DNA of 64,000 nt, from the NCBI RefSeq assembly GCF_014192015.1, contig NZ_JACHXJ010000004.1, positions 62,001 through 126,000 of the forward strand. Reading direction: 5' to 3'. The notes beneath the pieces were generated by a model. That model was given only the letters and a program-made list of their open reading frames with translations. It was not told the DNA's origin and ran no database searches. This document shows, in pieces, positions 40,623 through 48,563 of this stretch. The DNA is from Paenibacillus rhizosphaerae (lineage in GTDB: Bacteria; Bacillota; Bacilli; Paenibacillales; Paenibacillaceae). The translations under genes and the position numbers were made by a program. Each line of letters begins with the position of its first letter. Position 1 is the first letter of the stretch.

Positions 40623-41441
40623 ATGAGCAAAACGATATTAATTACAGGAACCAGCTCGGGGCTGGGGAAATTAACGGCCATCCACTTTGCGAAAATGGGT
40701 TGGAATGTGGCGGCGACGATGCGCTCGCCGGAAAAGGAAACGGAGCTGACGGCATACAGCAATATTCAACTGTTTCGGCTGGATGTAACCGACGTTGAGC
40801 AGGTTCAAACGGCCGTGAAGCAGGCGATCGAGGCATTCGGCACCATCGACGTCGTCGTGAACAATGCCGGGATGGGCGCTTACGGGGCGCTGGAGCTGGC
40901 TGAAGAACAGGCCATCGACTGGCAGTTCGCCGTCAACGTGCGGGGACCGATTAACGTGATCCGGGCCGTTTTGCCCCATTTTCGCGCGAACGGGGGCGGG
41001 ATGTTCATCAATATAAGCTCTTATATGGGCGTGACGAGTGCGGTTCCGCTGGGCTCTTTGTACAATATGTCCAAATTTGCCCTTGAGGGACTGACGGAAG
41101 GCCTCTATTATGAACTGAAGCCGCTGAATATCGAGCTGAGGTTAGTGGAGCAAGGGGGATCCTCAGGCAATAATTTCATCAACAACGTCGTCTGGAGTAC
41201 GAATCCCGACATTCAAGATTATGATCGGCTAACAGCCCAGATGAAAAACCTGTTTGAACAAGCGGGCGGGGCCGATCTGGATGATCCCCAAACGATCGTC
41301 GGTGTCATATCGGATCTGGCCACCGGCAAGAGCACGCAGTTCCGCACGCTGGTCGGGGATGAGGCCCATGAATTGGTTAGGCTCAGACAGTCCGTACCGA
41401 TTGAAGAATTCTTAGAGACGATGCGAAAACCATTTATGTAA
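40623..41441 (+). CDS. short-chain dehydrogenase/reductase (SDR)
   Basis: Protein of 272 residues. Classical SDR: ILITGTSSGLGKLTA (cofactor glycine motif, TGxxxGxG), LDVTD, VNNAGMG, then the catalytic Ser in ISSYMG and YNMSK as the Tyr-x-x-x-Lys pair. Arg32-type residue in ATMRSPEKE after the second strand fits NADP(H) preference. Such enzymes reduce or oxidise carbonyl compounds; the substrate cannot be told. A TetR operator lies over its promoter, pointing to induction by a small organic compound. Confidence 0.92.
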   Translation: MSKTILITGTSSGLGKLTAIHFAKMGWNVAATMRSPEKETELTAYSNIQLFRLDVTDVEQVQTAVKQAIEAFGTIDVVVNNAGMGAYGALELAEEQAIDWQFAVNVRGPINVIRAVLPHFRANGGGMFINISSYMGVTSAVPLGSLYNMSKFALEGLTEGLYYELKPLNIELRLVEQGGSSGNNFINNVVWSTNPDIQDYDRLTAQMKNLFEQAGGADLDDPQTIVGVISDLATGKSTQFRTLVGDEAHELVRLRQSVPIEEFLETMRKPFM

Positions 41442-41466
41442 TAAAGGGGGAATAATATAACCGGAA

Positions 41467-41482
41467 TAGAATGAACATTCTA
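41467..41482. promoter_or_regulatory. TetR operator copy C (downstream of the SDR gene)
   Basis: TAGAATGAACATTCTA with the same arms as copies A and B. It lies between the SDR stop codon and a terminator, with no gene directly after it on the plus strand. Confidence 0.7.
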
Positions 41483-41501
41483 TCGAAAATGGTGGCAATT
41501 T

Positions 41502-41535
41502 AAAAAAGATCAACTCCAATGGGGTTGATCTTTTT
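41502..41535. terminator. bidirectional terminator
   Basis: AAAAAAGATCAAC / GGTTGATCTTTTT around TCCAATGG. A and T tracts on both sides serve the SDR gene and the converging HxlR gene. Confidence 0.85.
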
Positions 41536-41574
41536 CCTTTTTGCAAATGATAAGCATGATGATACCGGCTCGGG

Positions 41575-41892
41575 TTAGAACCATTTCTCGGCCCATTCTT
41601 CTACGGCTTGAAGCGCTCTGCCGAGTTCGGTCCCTTTACGTGTCAGAGAATACTCCGTACGGATCGGCCGCTCGGTAATGACATTGCGGATAATGATACC
41701 GTTATCCTCCAGCTCTTTAATGCGTTCGTTGAGCATGCGTTTGCTGAGATCAGGGATGTATGCATGAATTTCGCTAAAACGCTTTGGTTCCTCCATAAGG
41801 GTGTGAACAATCAGGCTAACCCACTTCTTTCCCGTAATCTGGTGTGCGAGCTCTACCTTTTCGCATAAAAGCCTGGCGCGTTTCTCATCCAT
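41575..41892 (-). CDS. HxlR family transcriptional regulator
   Basis: Protein of 105 residues, all winged helix: ITGKKWVSLIVHTLMEEPKR, FSEIHAYIPDLSKRMLNERI, KELEDNGIIIRN and the wing RPIRTEYSLTRKGTELG, which are hallmarks of HxlR. A cysteine near residue 10 (LLCEKVELA) occupies the position used by redox-sensing members such as YodB or HypR. The start follows AAGGGGGT. No clear target gene is adjacent except zwf, which is divergent about 300 bases away. Confidence 0.92.
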   Translation of the reverse strand: MDEKRARLLCEKVELAHQITGKKWVSLIVHTLMEEPKRFSEIHAYIPDLSKRMLNERIKELEDNGIIIRNVITERPIRTEYSLTRKGTELGRALQAVEEWAEKWF

Positions 41893-42192
41893 AGTGCTGA
41901 CCCCCTTGTGTGCACTGGTTACTTAATATTAACAAGTTATGATCTCTGTCAGGTTTCCCAAATCCAGCCGTCAATGTCCATACATTGCCATTATAATATC
42001 ATAGAAAGCGCTGTCATTAAAGGGATTTTATTTCCGTTCATAATTTGGACAAGAATCTGTTGACTAATCGCTTAAATGGGTTTATGATTGCCAATGTGAA
42101 TTCAACAGGTTATTAAAAGTAACCTTGTTGCAACGGATTTAGCTGCCAGCATGCGCATGGTTTTTGGTGGGAATGGAATGGAGGAGTCATAC
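41893..42192. other. divergent region between HxlR and zwf
   Basis: Besides the zwf promoter at 42060-42088, a near-palindrome TTAATATTAA lies at 41923-41932 and could be the HxlR operator. Nothing else was recognised. Confidence 0.45.
42060..42088 (+). promoter_or_regulatory. sigma-A promoter of the zwf-gnd-tal cluster
   Basis: TTGACT at 42060-42065 and TATGAT at 42083-42088, spacer 17 bases. The start of transcription is expected near 42095, giving a leader of about 100 bases. Confidence 0.85.
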
Positions 42193-43695
42193 GTGGACAA
42201 CATGACATTTGTCTTGTTTGGAGGAACAGGGGACCTGGCAAAGAGAAAAATATACCCTGCACTCTACAATCTGTTTATAGATAAAAAGATGCCTGAAGCG
42301 TTCTCGATTATCGCCTTGGGCCGCAGAGAACAATCCAGTGCAGATTTTCAGCAAAACGTAGCGAAATCGCTGCAAACTTTTTCAAGAAGAACCGTAAACG
42401 ATCCGGCCGCTTTGGAGGCTTTTCTCCAAACGATCCGGTATACCGACCTTGATGCCAATCAAGTGGAGGATTACCATAAGCTGCGGAGCCTAGTAGAGTC
42501 GCGTGAACAGGAATTGAACATTCCTCAGAATCGCATGTTTTATCTCTCGGTGGCGCCGGAGTTTTTTGACGTGATCGCCTTAAATATTAAAAACAGCGGA
42601 CTTGGTTCGACAAGCGGATGGAAACGTCTGATTATCGAAAAGCCTTTCGGACACGACCTGCAGTCTGCGCGCCATCTGAACGAGCAGCTCAGCAAAGCGT
42701 TTGATGAAAGCGAAGTGTACCGCATCGACCACTACCTCGGTAAGCCGATGGTGCAAAACCTGGAGATCCTTGAGTCTTCCAACCCGATTCTCAAAGCGCT
42801 GTGGTCCAACCATCACATTGCCAACGTCCAAATTACGGCAAGTGAGACCGTCGGCGTAGAAGAGAGAGCCGGATACTACGACAACTCGGGCGCGATCCGC
42901 GATATGGTGCAGAATCATTTGCTGCAAGTATTGATGATGGTTAGTATGCGTCTACCGGGCAGAGGCGATGCGAACGAAGTCCGCATGAAGAAGAAGAACG
43001 TCATGCAGTCCCTTCGTCCGCTGCAGAAGGAAGATGTCGCGAAGAACGTGATCCGCGGCCAATATGCCGCCGGTCAAATGCAAGGGAAGCCGGTTCCCGG
43101 TTATCTCGATGAGCCGGGCGTTCCTGCGGGCTCGAAGAATGATACGTTTATCGCTACGCGCCTCTGGATCGACAACTACTTCTGGAGCGACGTTCCATTC
43201 TACATTCGCACAGGCAAGAGAATGAAGGAAAAATCTACGCGGATCGTCATTGAATTTAAGGAACCGTTGAAGGGACAAAATACCACCAACGATCCGAATC
43301 TTCTCGTGATTGAAATCAATCCGAACGAAGGCATTTTTATGCAGTTGAACAAAAAGAATCCGCGGAACGATTCCAAGCTGGAGCCGATGCGCATTCACTT
43401 CCATGAAAATGGAAAGGACGTGCCGGAGGCTTACGAAAATCTGATTTTCGATGCGGTTCGCGGGGATTCCACATTCTTTGCCCATTGGGATGAAGTCGAA
43501 TTGTCCTGGCAGTATGTGCAGCCGATTCTGGATGCCTTCGAGGAGGACAGCGTTCCGCTTCACCCGTATCCTGCAGGTTCGAATGGACCTGAAGCGTCTG
43601 CCCAACTGCTGGCTGAGGACGGCTTCAAATGGTGGCTGGATACGGAGCCTGAGGTTGTGAAAGAAGAAGAAAAGGTGCTCGTGGGTCAATCTTGA
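42193..43695 (+). CDS. zwf: glucose-6-phosphate 1-dehydrogenase
   Basis: GTG 42193 is chosen because GGAGGAG ends six bases upstream; in-frame ATGs at 42151, 42178 and 42202 are less well placed. 500 residues. GGTGDLAKRKIYPALYNLF is the N-terminal cofactor motif, and RIDHYLGKPMVQNL holds the catalytic His and Lys of G6PD. The enzyme makes 6-phosphogluconolactone and NADPH, entering the oxidative pentose phosphate pathway. The two following genes encode the next dehydrogenase and a transaldolase, so carbon moves on within one operon. Confidence 0.96.
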   Translation: MDNMTFVLFGGTGDLAKRKIYPALYNLFIDKKMPEAFSIIALGRREQSSADFQQNVAKSLQTFSRRTVNDPAALEAFLQTIRYTDLDANQVEDYHKLRSLVESREQELNIPQNRMFYLSVAPEFFDVIALNIKNSGLGSTSGWKRLIIEKPFGHDLQSARHLNEQLSKAFDESEVYRIDHYLGKPMVQNLEILESSNPILKALWSNHHIANVQITASETVGVEERAGYYDNSGAIRDMVQNHLLQVLMMVSMRLPGRGDANEVRMKKKNVMQSLRPLQKEDVAKNVIRGQYAAGQMQGKPVPGYLDEPGVPAGSKNDTFIATRLWIDNYFWSDVPFYIRTGKRMKEKSTRIVIEFKEPLKGQNTTNDPNLLVIEINPNEGIFMQLNKKNPRNDSKLEPMRIHFHENGKDVPEAYENLIFDAVRGDSTFFAHWDEVELSWQYVQPILDAFEEDSVPLHPYPAGSNGPEASAQLLAEDGFKWWLDTEPEVVKEEEKVLVGQS

Positions 43696-43771
43696 TCCTG
43701 GTTGTAAACCATACTGGTAAAGGTTTCAATAAACAAAGATAGAGAAAATGCATGGTGTGGAGGGAATTATA

Positions 43772-44665
43772 ATGAAAGTCGGATTGATTGGATTAGGGAA
43801 AATGGGTTTGAATTTGGGACAAAATTTGATGGATCATAACCACAGCGTCGTTGCGTTCGATTTGAACACAGCTGCCGTTGAAGACATGAAGAGCAAAGGC
43901 GCCGAAGGCGCTGCAAGCATCAAAGAGCTTGTATCCAAGCTGGAAACGCCAAGAATCGTGTGGATCATGGTTCCTCACTCCGTCGTGGACTCGGTCCTTG
44001 ACGAGCTGAAACCTCTGCTGTCCAAAGGCGATATCGTGATCGAAGCGGGCAACTCGCATTACAAAGAGTCGATCGAAAGATACAATCAAATGAAGGAATT
44101 CGGCGTAAGCTACCTCGACGTGGGTACTTCCGGCGGCATGGAAGGCGCTCGTAACGGCGCTTGCTACATGATCGGCGGAGATCAGGAAGCATGGAACATC
44201 GTTGAACCGATCTTCAAGGATACCGCTGTGGAGAACGGCTATCTGTATGCAGGCAAAGCCGGCAGCGGCCACTTCCTGAAAATGGTCCACAACGGCGTCG
44301 AATACGGCTTTATGGCTGCTATCGGCGAAGGCTTCGAGGTGCTGGAGAAGAGCGATTTTGATTTTGACTACGAAAAAGTGGCCCGTGTATGGAACAATGG
44401 CTCCGTTATCCGCTCCTGGCTGATGGAATTGACGGAAAAAGCCTTTGCCAAAGACGCGAACTTGGACGAAATTAAAGGAATTATGCAATCTTCCGGCGAA
44501 GGTAAATGGACTGTGGAAACCGCTCTTGACCTGCAGACCGCTACACCGGTCATCGCTCTGTCCCTGCTGATGCGTTACCGTTCCCTGGATAACGATACGT
44601 TCACAGGTAAAGTGGTTGCCGCGCTGCGCAACGAATTTGGCGGCCATGCTGTAGTCAAGAACTAA
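43772..44665 (+). CDS. 6-phosphogluconate dehydrogenase, short decarboxylating type
   Basis: ATG 43772 follows GTGGAGGG; 297 residues. GLIGLGKMGLNLGQNL is the cofactor motif, LDVGTSGGMEGARNGACYMIGG the substrate motif, and KAGSGHFLKMVHNGVEYGFM holds the catalytic Lys. At about 300 residues it is the short Gnd type (as in B. subtilis YqeC and Gluconobacter) rather than the 470-residue GndA; short forms often prefer NAD+. It produces ribulose 5-phosphate and CO2. It lies between zwf and tal. Confidence 0.92.
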   Translation: MKVGLIGLGKMGLNLGQNLMDHNHSVVAFDLNTAAVEDMKSKGAEGAASIKELVSKLETPRIVWIMVPHSVVDSVLDELKPLLSKGDIVIEAGNSHYKESIERYNQMKEFGVSYLDVGTSGGMEGARNGACYMIGGDQEAWNIVEPIFKDTAVENGYLYAGKAGSGHFLKMVHNGVEYGFMAAIGEGFEVLEKSDFDFDYEKVARVWNNGSVIRSWLMELTEKAFAKDANLDEIKGIMQSSGEGKWTVETALDLQTATPVIALSLLMRYRSLDNDTFTGKVVAALRNEFGGHAVVKN

Positions 44666-44706
44666 TCCTAATAAAAAGACAAAAAATAAGTGGAGGTTGT
44701 GAAATC

Positions 44707-45372
44707 ATGAAATTTTTCATCGACACTGCAAACCTGGATGACATCAAAAAAGCTTATAAAGTCGGCGTTCTTTCCGGCGTTACGACAAACCCTTCCCTGG
44801 TTGCCAAAGAAGGCGTGAAGTTCGAAGACCGCATCGAGGAAATTTTGAAGGCTGTTCCTGAAGTGGAATCCGTATCGGCAGAGGTTACTCCGGATGCGGA
44901 AACAGCAGAAGATATGATCGCACAAGCCGATGAGCTGATCAAAATCAACGGCGGAGACAAAAACATCACGATCAAGCTGCCAATGACGCTGGCCGGCCTC
45001 GAAGCTTGCCGCTACCTTGCGAAAAAAGGCGTGAAAACGAACGTAACCCTCATCTTCACGGTGAACCAGGCTCTGCTGGCTGCACGTGCAGGTGCAACGT
45101 ACGTATCTCCGTTCCTGGGCCGCCTGGACGACATCTCGGAAGACGGCGTGCTGCTCGTGTCCAAAATTGCTGAGCTGTTCCGCGTTCACAACCTGGACAC
45201 CCAAATCATCGCCGCTTCGGTTCGCCATCCGGATCACGTAACCCGCGTAGCTATGGCCGGTGCGCATATTGCTACCGTTCCATTCAGCGTTATCGCTCAA
45301 CTGGTGAAACATCCGCTGACAGACCAAGGCATCGAGAAATTTGCTGCCGACTGGAAAAACGCAACGAAGTAA
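44707..45372 (+). CDS. tal: transaldolase (short, fructose-6-phosphate aldolase-like type)
   Basis: Protein of 221 residues. MKFFIDTANLDDIKKA and GVTTNPSLVAKEG are the N-terminal motifs; the Schiff-base Lys is Lys90 in NITIKLPMT; ATYVSPFLGRLDD and ASVRHPDHV complete the barrel. Bacillales proteins of this size act as transaldolases. It moves a dihydroxyacetone unit between sugar phosphates in the non-oxidative pentose phosphate pathway. Codon use and strong GGAGG site suggest high expression. It closes the zwf-gnd-tal cluster. Confidence 0.95.
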   Translation: MKFFIDTANLDDIKKAYKVGVLSGVTTNPSLVAKEGVKFEDRIEEILKAVPEVESVSAEVTPDAETAEDMIAQADELIKINGGDKNITIKLPMTLAGLEACRYLAKKGVKTNVTLIFTVNQALLAARAGATYVSPFLGRLDDISEDGVLLVSKIAELFRVHNLDTQIIAASVRHPDHVTRVAMAGAHIATVPFSVIAQLVKHPLTDQGIEKFAADWKNATK

Positions 45373-45412
45373 TATTCAGCAGCGCAGCTGAATAAGCTAT
45401 ATATTGGGATAA

Positions 45413-45458
45413 GAAGGCTTCCTTTCTGCCACCGCGGCGAAGGGGGGCCTTTTTAGCT
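45413..45458 (+). terminator. rho-independent terminator of the pentose phosphate cluster
   Basis: AAGGCTTCCTTT and AAGGGGGGCCTTTTT pair with several G-T wobbles around CTGCCACCGCGGCG. Placed 40 bases after tal. Confidence 0.6.
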
Positions 45459-45667
45459 TATAAAAATAGATGTGCTTAGGAGGTTGACCCCCAGGAGGAG
45501 GAGTATTGTAATGATGAGAAACAGAAGGGAACAGGTGCTGACCCAAAATTCATTGTGTAAAATTTTTGTTTTAAGTAAATTTTCCCTTTCTTGGGAGGGG
45601 TAAAGGGTGTATGATATTTCGTACCTAATAAGACGACTGAAAAAAGACAACAGAATTTGGAGGACTC

Positions 45668-47962
45668 ATGGATACACTTCCAAAGGCAATCATGAACGCG
45701 CTGGAGCAGCACGGCGTTGCAAGCGATAGCGTGCTCTGCTGGCTGCTGTGCGACCGGGCCCTGGAGAACGGGTTCAGGGATACGTATGTACTTTTGACCC
45801 GTGAGGAGCTGTTGATCTTGTCCCATGATCAGGCGCCTGCGCGGGAGAAGACGTACAGCGGGTATGCAGCAAACGCCCCGTTGAAAGGGCTTTCCTCAAA
45901 AGAAGAAGCCAACTGGGAGCTCGAGGCGCTGAAAGTTCGGGACATCGATTCACTGAGCATTGTCAATCTGGTAGCCTCCGGCATGGTTGTCATCAAGACT
46001 CCGGAGGAGAGGGCCGTTGCCGCGTTCACGAACGGCGGCATGCGGAGCGCAGCCAGCCTGGCCAAAATTTTCGAGAAGCTGAAGAAAAGCGAAGAGCTTA
46101 GTCCGGAAGAGCTGCAGCACGACCAGGAGCGGGCCGCGTGCCCGAAATGCGGCATGATCTACCCCGAAGAGGGGCGCCAGGTTTGCCCCAAATGTATGAA
46201 GAAGCACGCCGTCTTCGGCAGGCTGCTGTCCTTTGCGGGCAAGTACAAAGTTTCGATGTTCTGGATCGTGCTGTTTATGCTGCTGAACTCGGCGGCGGGA
46301 CTGGTCATTCCTTATTTTCAAGGTACGCTGCTGTTCGACCAGGCATTGGGCGGCAAAGGCACGTTCGCAGGCCAAATCGGACTGGTCATCGGGCTTATCA
46401 TCGCTTTCCGGACGCTGTCCCTGCTGTTTGGGGTTATCTTCGGCGTCATCAACGCCAAGATGGCTGCGAATATTGCCTTTGACCTGAAATCGAGCGTGTT
46501 TCACGCCATGCAGCGGCTATCTTTAAGCTTCTTTGAGAAAAAACAGACCGGGCAGCTGATGACCCGCATCAACAATGATGCGACCGAACTGCAGTATTTT
46601 TTCGTCGACGGCATTTCGTATTTCGTGGTCAACGCCATGAACATCATCGGAATCGTTACCGTTCTGCTGATCATGGATTGGAAGCTGACTCTGCTGTGTC
46701 TGCTGCCTCTCCCCTTTGTGTTTCTGCTCGTCCGCAAAGTATTTCCCAAGCTGTGGAGGCTGTCCATCCGCCGGCATAAGCGGGTCAGCGCGATGAATGC
46801 CATCATCAGCGACACGATCCGCGGCACGCGGGTGGTAAAGGCGTTTGGGAAGGAGCAGATGGAGAATGCCCGTTTCCAGCGGGCCAGCGGGGCTTTTTCC
46901 GATGCGGAGCAGTCTTTTAACAAAATGGGCGTGACCTTGTTTCCCGTGTTGAACATTCTTACGCAAATCGGCGGCATTCTCATTTGGGCTTTCGGCGGCT
47001 GGAAGGTCATGCAGGGGGACTTTACGTTCGGTAAAGTGATGACCTTCATGAACTACATGCTCATGCTGTACGGGCCGATCCAGTTTATGAACAATATTAT
47101 GAACTGGTGGTCCTACTGCATGTCCGCGGCGCAGCGGATTTTTGAAATTCATGATGCGGTGCCGGACGTGGTGGAGAAGCCGAACGCGATGCAGCTTACG
47201 GAAGTGCGGGGCGAAATCCGCATATCGAACGTCACCTTCGGCTACGAGCCGAACAAGGCGATCCTGAAAGGCGTGTCGCTGCATGCAAGGCCCGGCCAAA
47301 TGATTGGCGTCGTCGGGCACTCGGGAGCCGGGAAGTCGACGCTGGTCAACCTGATTCCGAGGTTGTATGACGTCAATGAAGGAGAGATCCGGATCGACGG
47401 CATTGCGATTAAGGACGTGTCCATGGCGTCCCTTCGGACGCATATCGGCATCGTATCCCAGGACGTCTATGTCATGTCCGGAAGCATCGCGGAAAATATT
47501 GCCTATGCCGATCCCGACTGCACCCTGGCTGACTTGGTCCATGCCGCCAAAGTGGCCGGCGCACATGACTTCATCGAGAAACTGCCGGATGGCTACGATA
47601 CCATTGTCGGTACCGGAGGGCATAACCTTTCCGGGGGCGAGAAGCAGAGGCTCAGCATTGCCCGGGCTATTTTGCACAATCCGAAAATACTGATTCTGGA
47701 TGAGGCCACCGCCTCGCTCGATACGAAGACCGAGCTGCAAATTCAGGAGGCGCTCGATACGCTGATCAAGGGAAGAACGACAATTGCGATTGCGCACCGC
47801 TTGTCCACGCTAAGAAACGCTGATTATCTGGTCGTGCTGGAGCATGGCAAGATCGTGGAGGAAGGAACGCATGAACAGCTGCTGGCGAAGGAAGGGGCCT
47901 ATTACGACCTGGTCAAAAAGCATGACGAGGCGCTGAAGATGAATGAGGTGATTACGGCATGA
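45668..47962 (+). CDS. ABC exporter with N-terminal PH-like module and zinc ribbon
   Basis: Protein of 764 residues. Residues 1-150 form a soluble domain with short strands (YVLLTREELLILS; IVNLVASGMVVIKT) ending in a helix AAFTNGGMRSAASLAKIFEK, which looks like a bacterial PH-type fold. A zinc ribbon follows with Cys158, 161, 173 and 176 (CPKC...CPKC). The rest is a half-size exporter: six membrane helices (about 195-480), Walker A VGHSGAGKST, signature LSGGEKQR, Walker B ILILDEATASLD and H-loop AHRLSTLR. It probably pairs with the second exporter of the operon. The DUF1854 gene overlaps by four bases. Substrate unknown. Confidence 0.85.
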   Translation: MDTLPKAIMNALEQHGVASDSVLCWLLCDRALENGFRDTYVLLTREELLILSHDQAPAREKTYSGYAANAPLKGLSSKEEANWELEALKVRDIDSLSIVNLVASGMVVIKTPEERAVAAFTNGGMRSAASLAKIFEKLKKSEELSPEELQHDQERAACPKCGMIYPEEGRQVCPKCMKKHAVFGRLLSFAGKYKVSMFWIVLFMLLNSAAGLVIPYFQGTLLFDQALGGKGTFAGQIGLVIGLIIAFRTLSLLFGVIFGVINAKMAANIAFDLKSSVFHAMQRLSLSFFEKKQTGQLMTRINNDATELQYFFVDGISYFVVNAMNIIGIVTVLLIMDWKLTLLCLLPLPFVFLLVRKVFPKLWRLSIRRHKRVSAMNAIISDTIRGTRVVKAFGKEQMENARFQRASGAFSDAEQSFNKMGVTLFPVLNILTQIGGILIWAFGGWKVMQGDFTFGKVMTFMNYMLMLYGPIQFMNNIMNWWSYCMSAAQRIFEIHDAVPDVVEKPNAMQLTEVRGEIRISNVTFGYEPNKAILKGVSLHARPGQMIGVVGHSGAGKSTLVNLIPRLYDVNEGEIRIDGIAIKDVSMASLRTHIGIVSQDVYVMSGSIAENIAYADPDCTLADLVHAAKVAGAHDFIEKLPDGYDTIVGTGGHNLSGGEKQRLSIARAILHNPKILILDEATASLDTKTELQIQEALDTLIKGRTTIAIAHRLSTLRNADYLVVLEHGKIVEEGTHEQLLAKEGAYYDLVKKHDEALKMNEVITA

Positions 47963-48522
47963 CGCTTAAGGATGTAAGTGTTAGCGAGATTCTCCGGCCC
48001 GAGGACGACGGGAGCAGTCCCGGTCTCGCGGAGGCGGCGCAAATCCGTTATTTGTCCCCGGACAATACGGTGTTTACTCTGACGGAAGGCCATATGCTGA
48101 ACGTGAAGACGGGGGACAAGGAGCACGCCGGAGTGTATGTACATTGCTCTTTTCCCCATACGAACAAGCGGATCTACCTGTCGATTCGGACCGTCGAGAA
48201 TGAGGAGATCGGGATGATCCGCTCCCTGGACGAGTTCCCGGAGGAAACGCAGCGGATGCTGGAGGAGCAGGTGGAGCTGAGGTATTTTGCCCCGGAAATC
48301 TCGAAGGTTCTCTCCGTCAAAGAGGAGTTCGGATATTCGTATTGGGATGCGGAAACCACCTCGGGACGCTGCCGGTTTACAGTCCGCGGAGGCGGCGCGA
48401 GCGTCAAGCTGATGACGGCAAGCCGGCTCCTGATCGTAGATGTGGATGGCAACCGTTTTATCATCCCTCATTTGGACCGACTAAGCGACAAGGAATACAA
48501 GATGGTTGAGGTATGCATGTAG
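47959..48522 (+). CDS. DUF1854 domain-containing protein
   Basis: Protein of 187 residues; its ATG overlaps the exporter stop as ATGA. The DUF1854 core (about 65-187) shows YVHCSFPHTNKRIYLSIRTV, EEIGMIRSLDEFP, LEEQVELRYFAPEISKVLSV, KEEFGYSYWDAETTSGRCRF and the closing VDVDGNRFIIPHLDRLSDKE. It is cytoplasmic. In proteobacteria DUF1854 genes lie next to ABC exporters linked with cyanophycin metabolism, but no cyanophycin gene is seen here. Placement between two zinc-ribbon exporters suggests it is a regulatory or coupling subunit. Confidence 0.88.
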   Translation: MTLKDVSVSEILRPEDDGSSPGLAEAAQIRYLSPDNTVFTLTEGHMLNVKTGDKEHAGVYVHCSFPHTNKRIYLSIRTVENEEIGMIRSLDEFPEETQRMLEEQVELRYFAPEISKVLSVKEEFGYSYWDAETTSGRCRFTVRGGGASVKLMTASRLLIVDVDGNRFIIPHLDRLSDKEYKMVEVCM

Positions 48523-48563
48523 GCTGAACTTCGACACCTGTCGATACTAGGACGGAGGTATTC

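Noticed and set aside
46523..47797. A 424-codon minus-strand frame inside the first exporter gene
   Set aside because: It is an antisense shadow of a gene with intact ABC motifs; composition is rich in His, Arg and Gln and has no recognisable domain.
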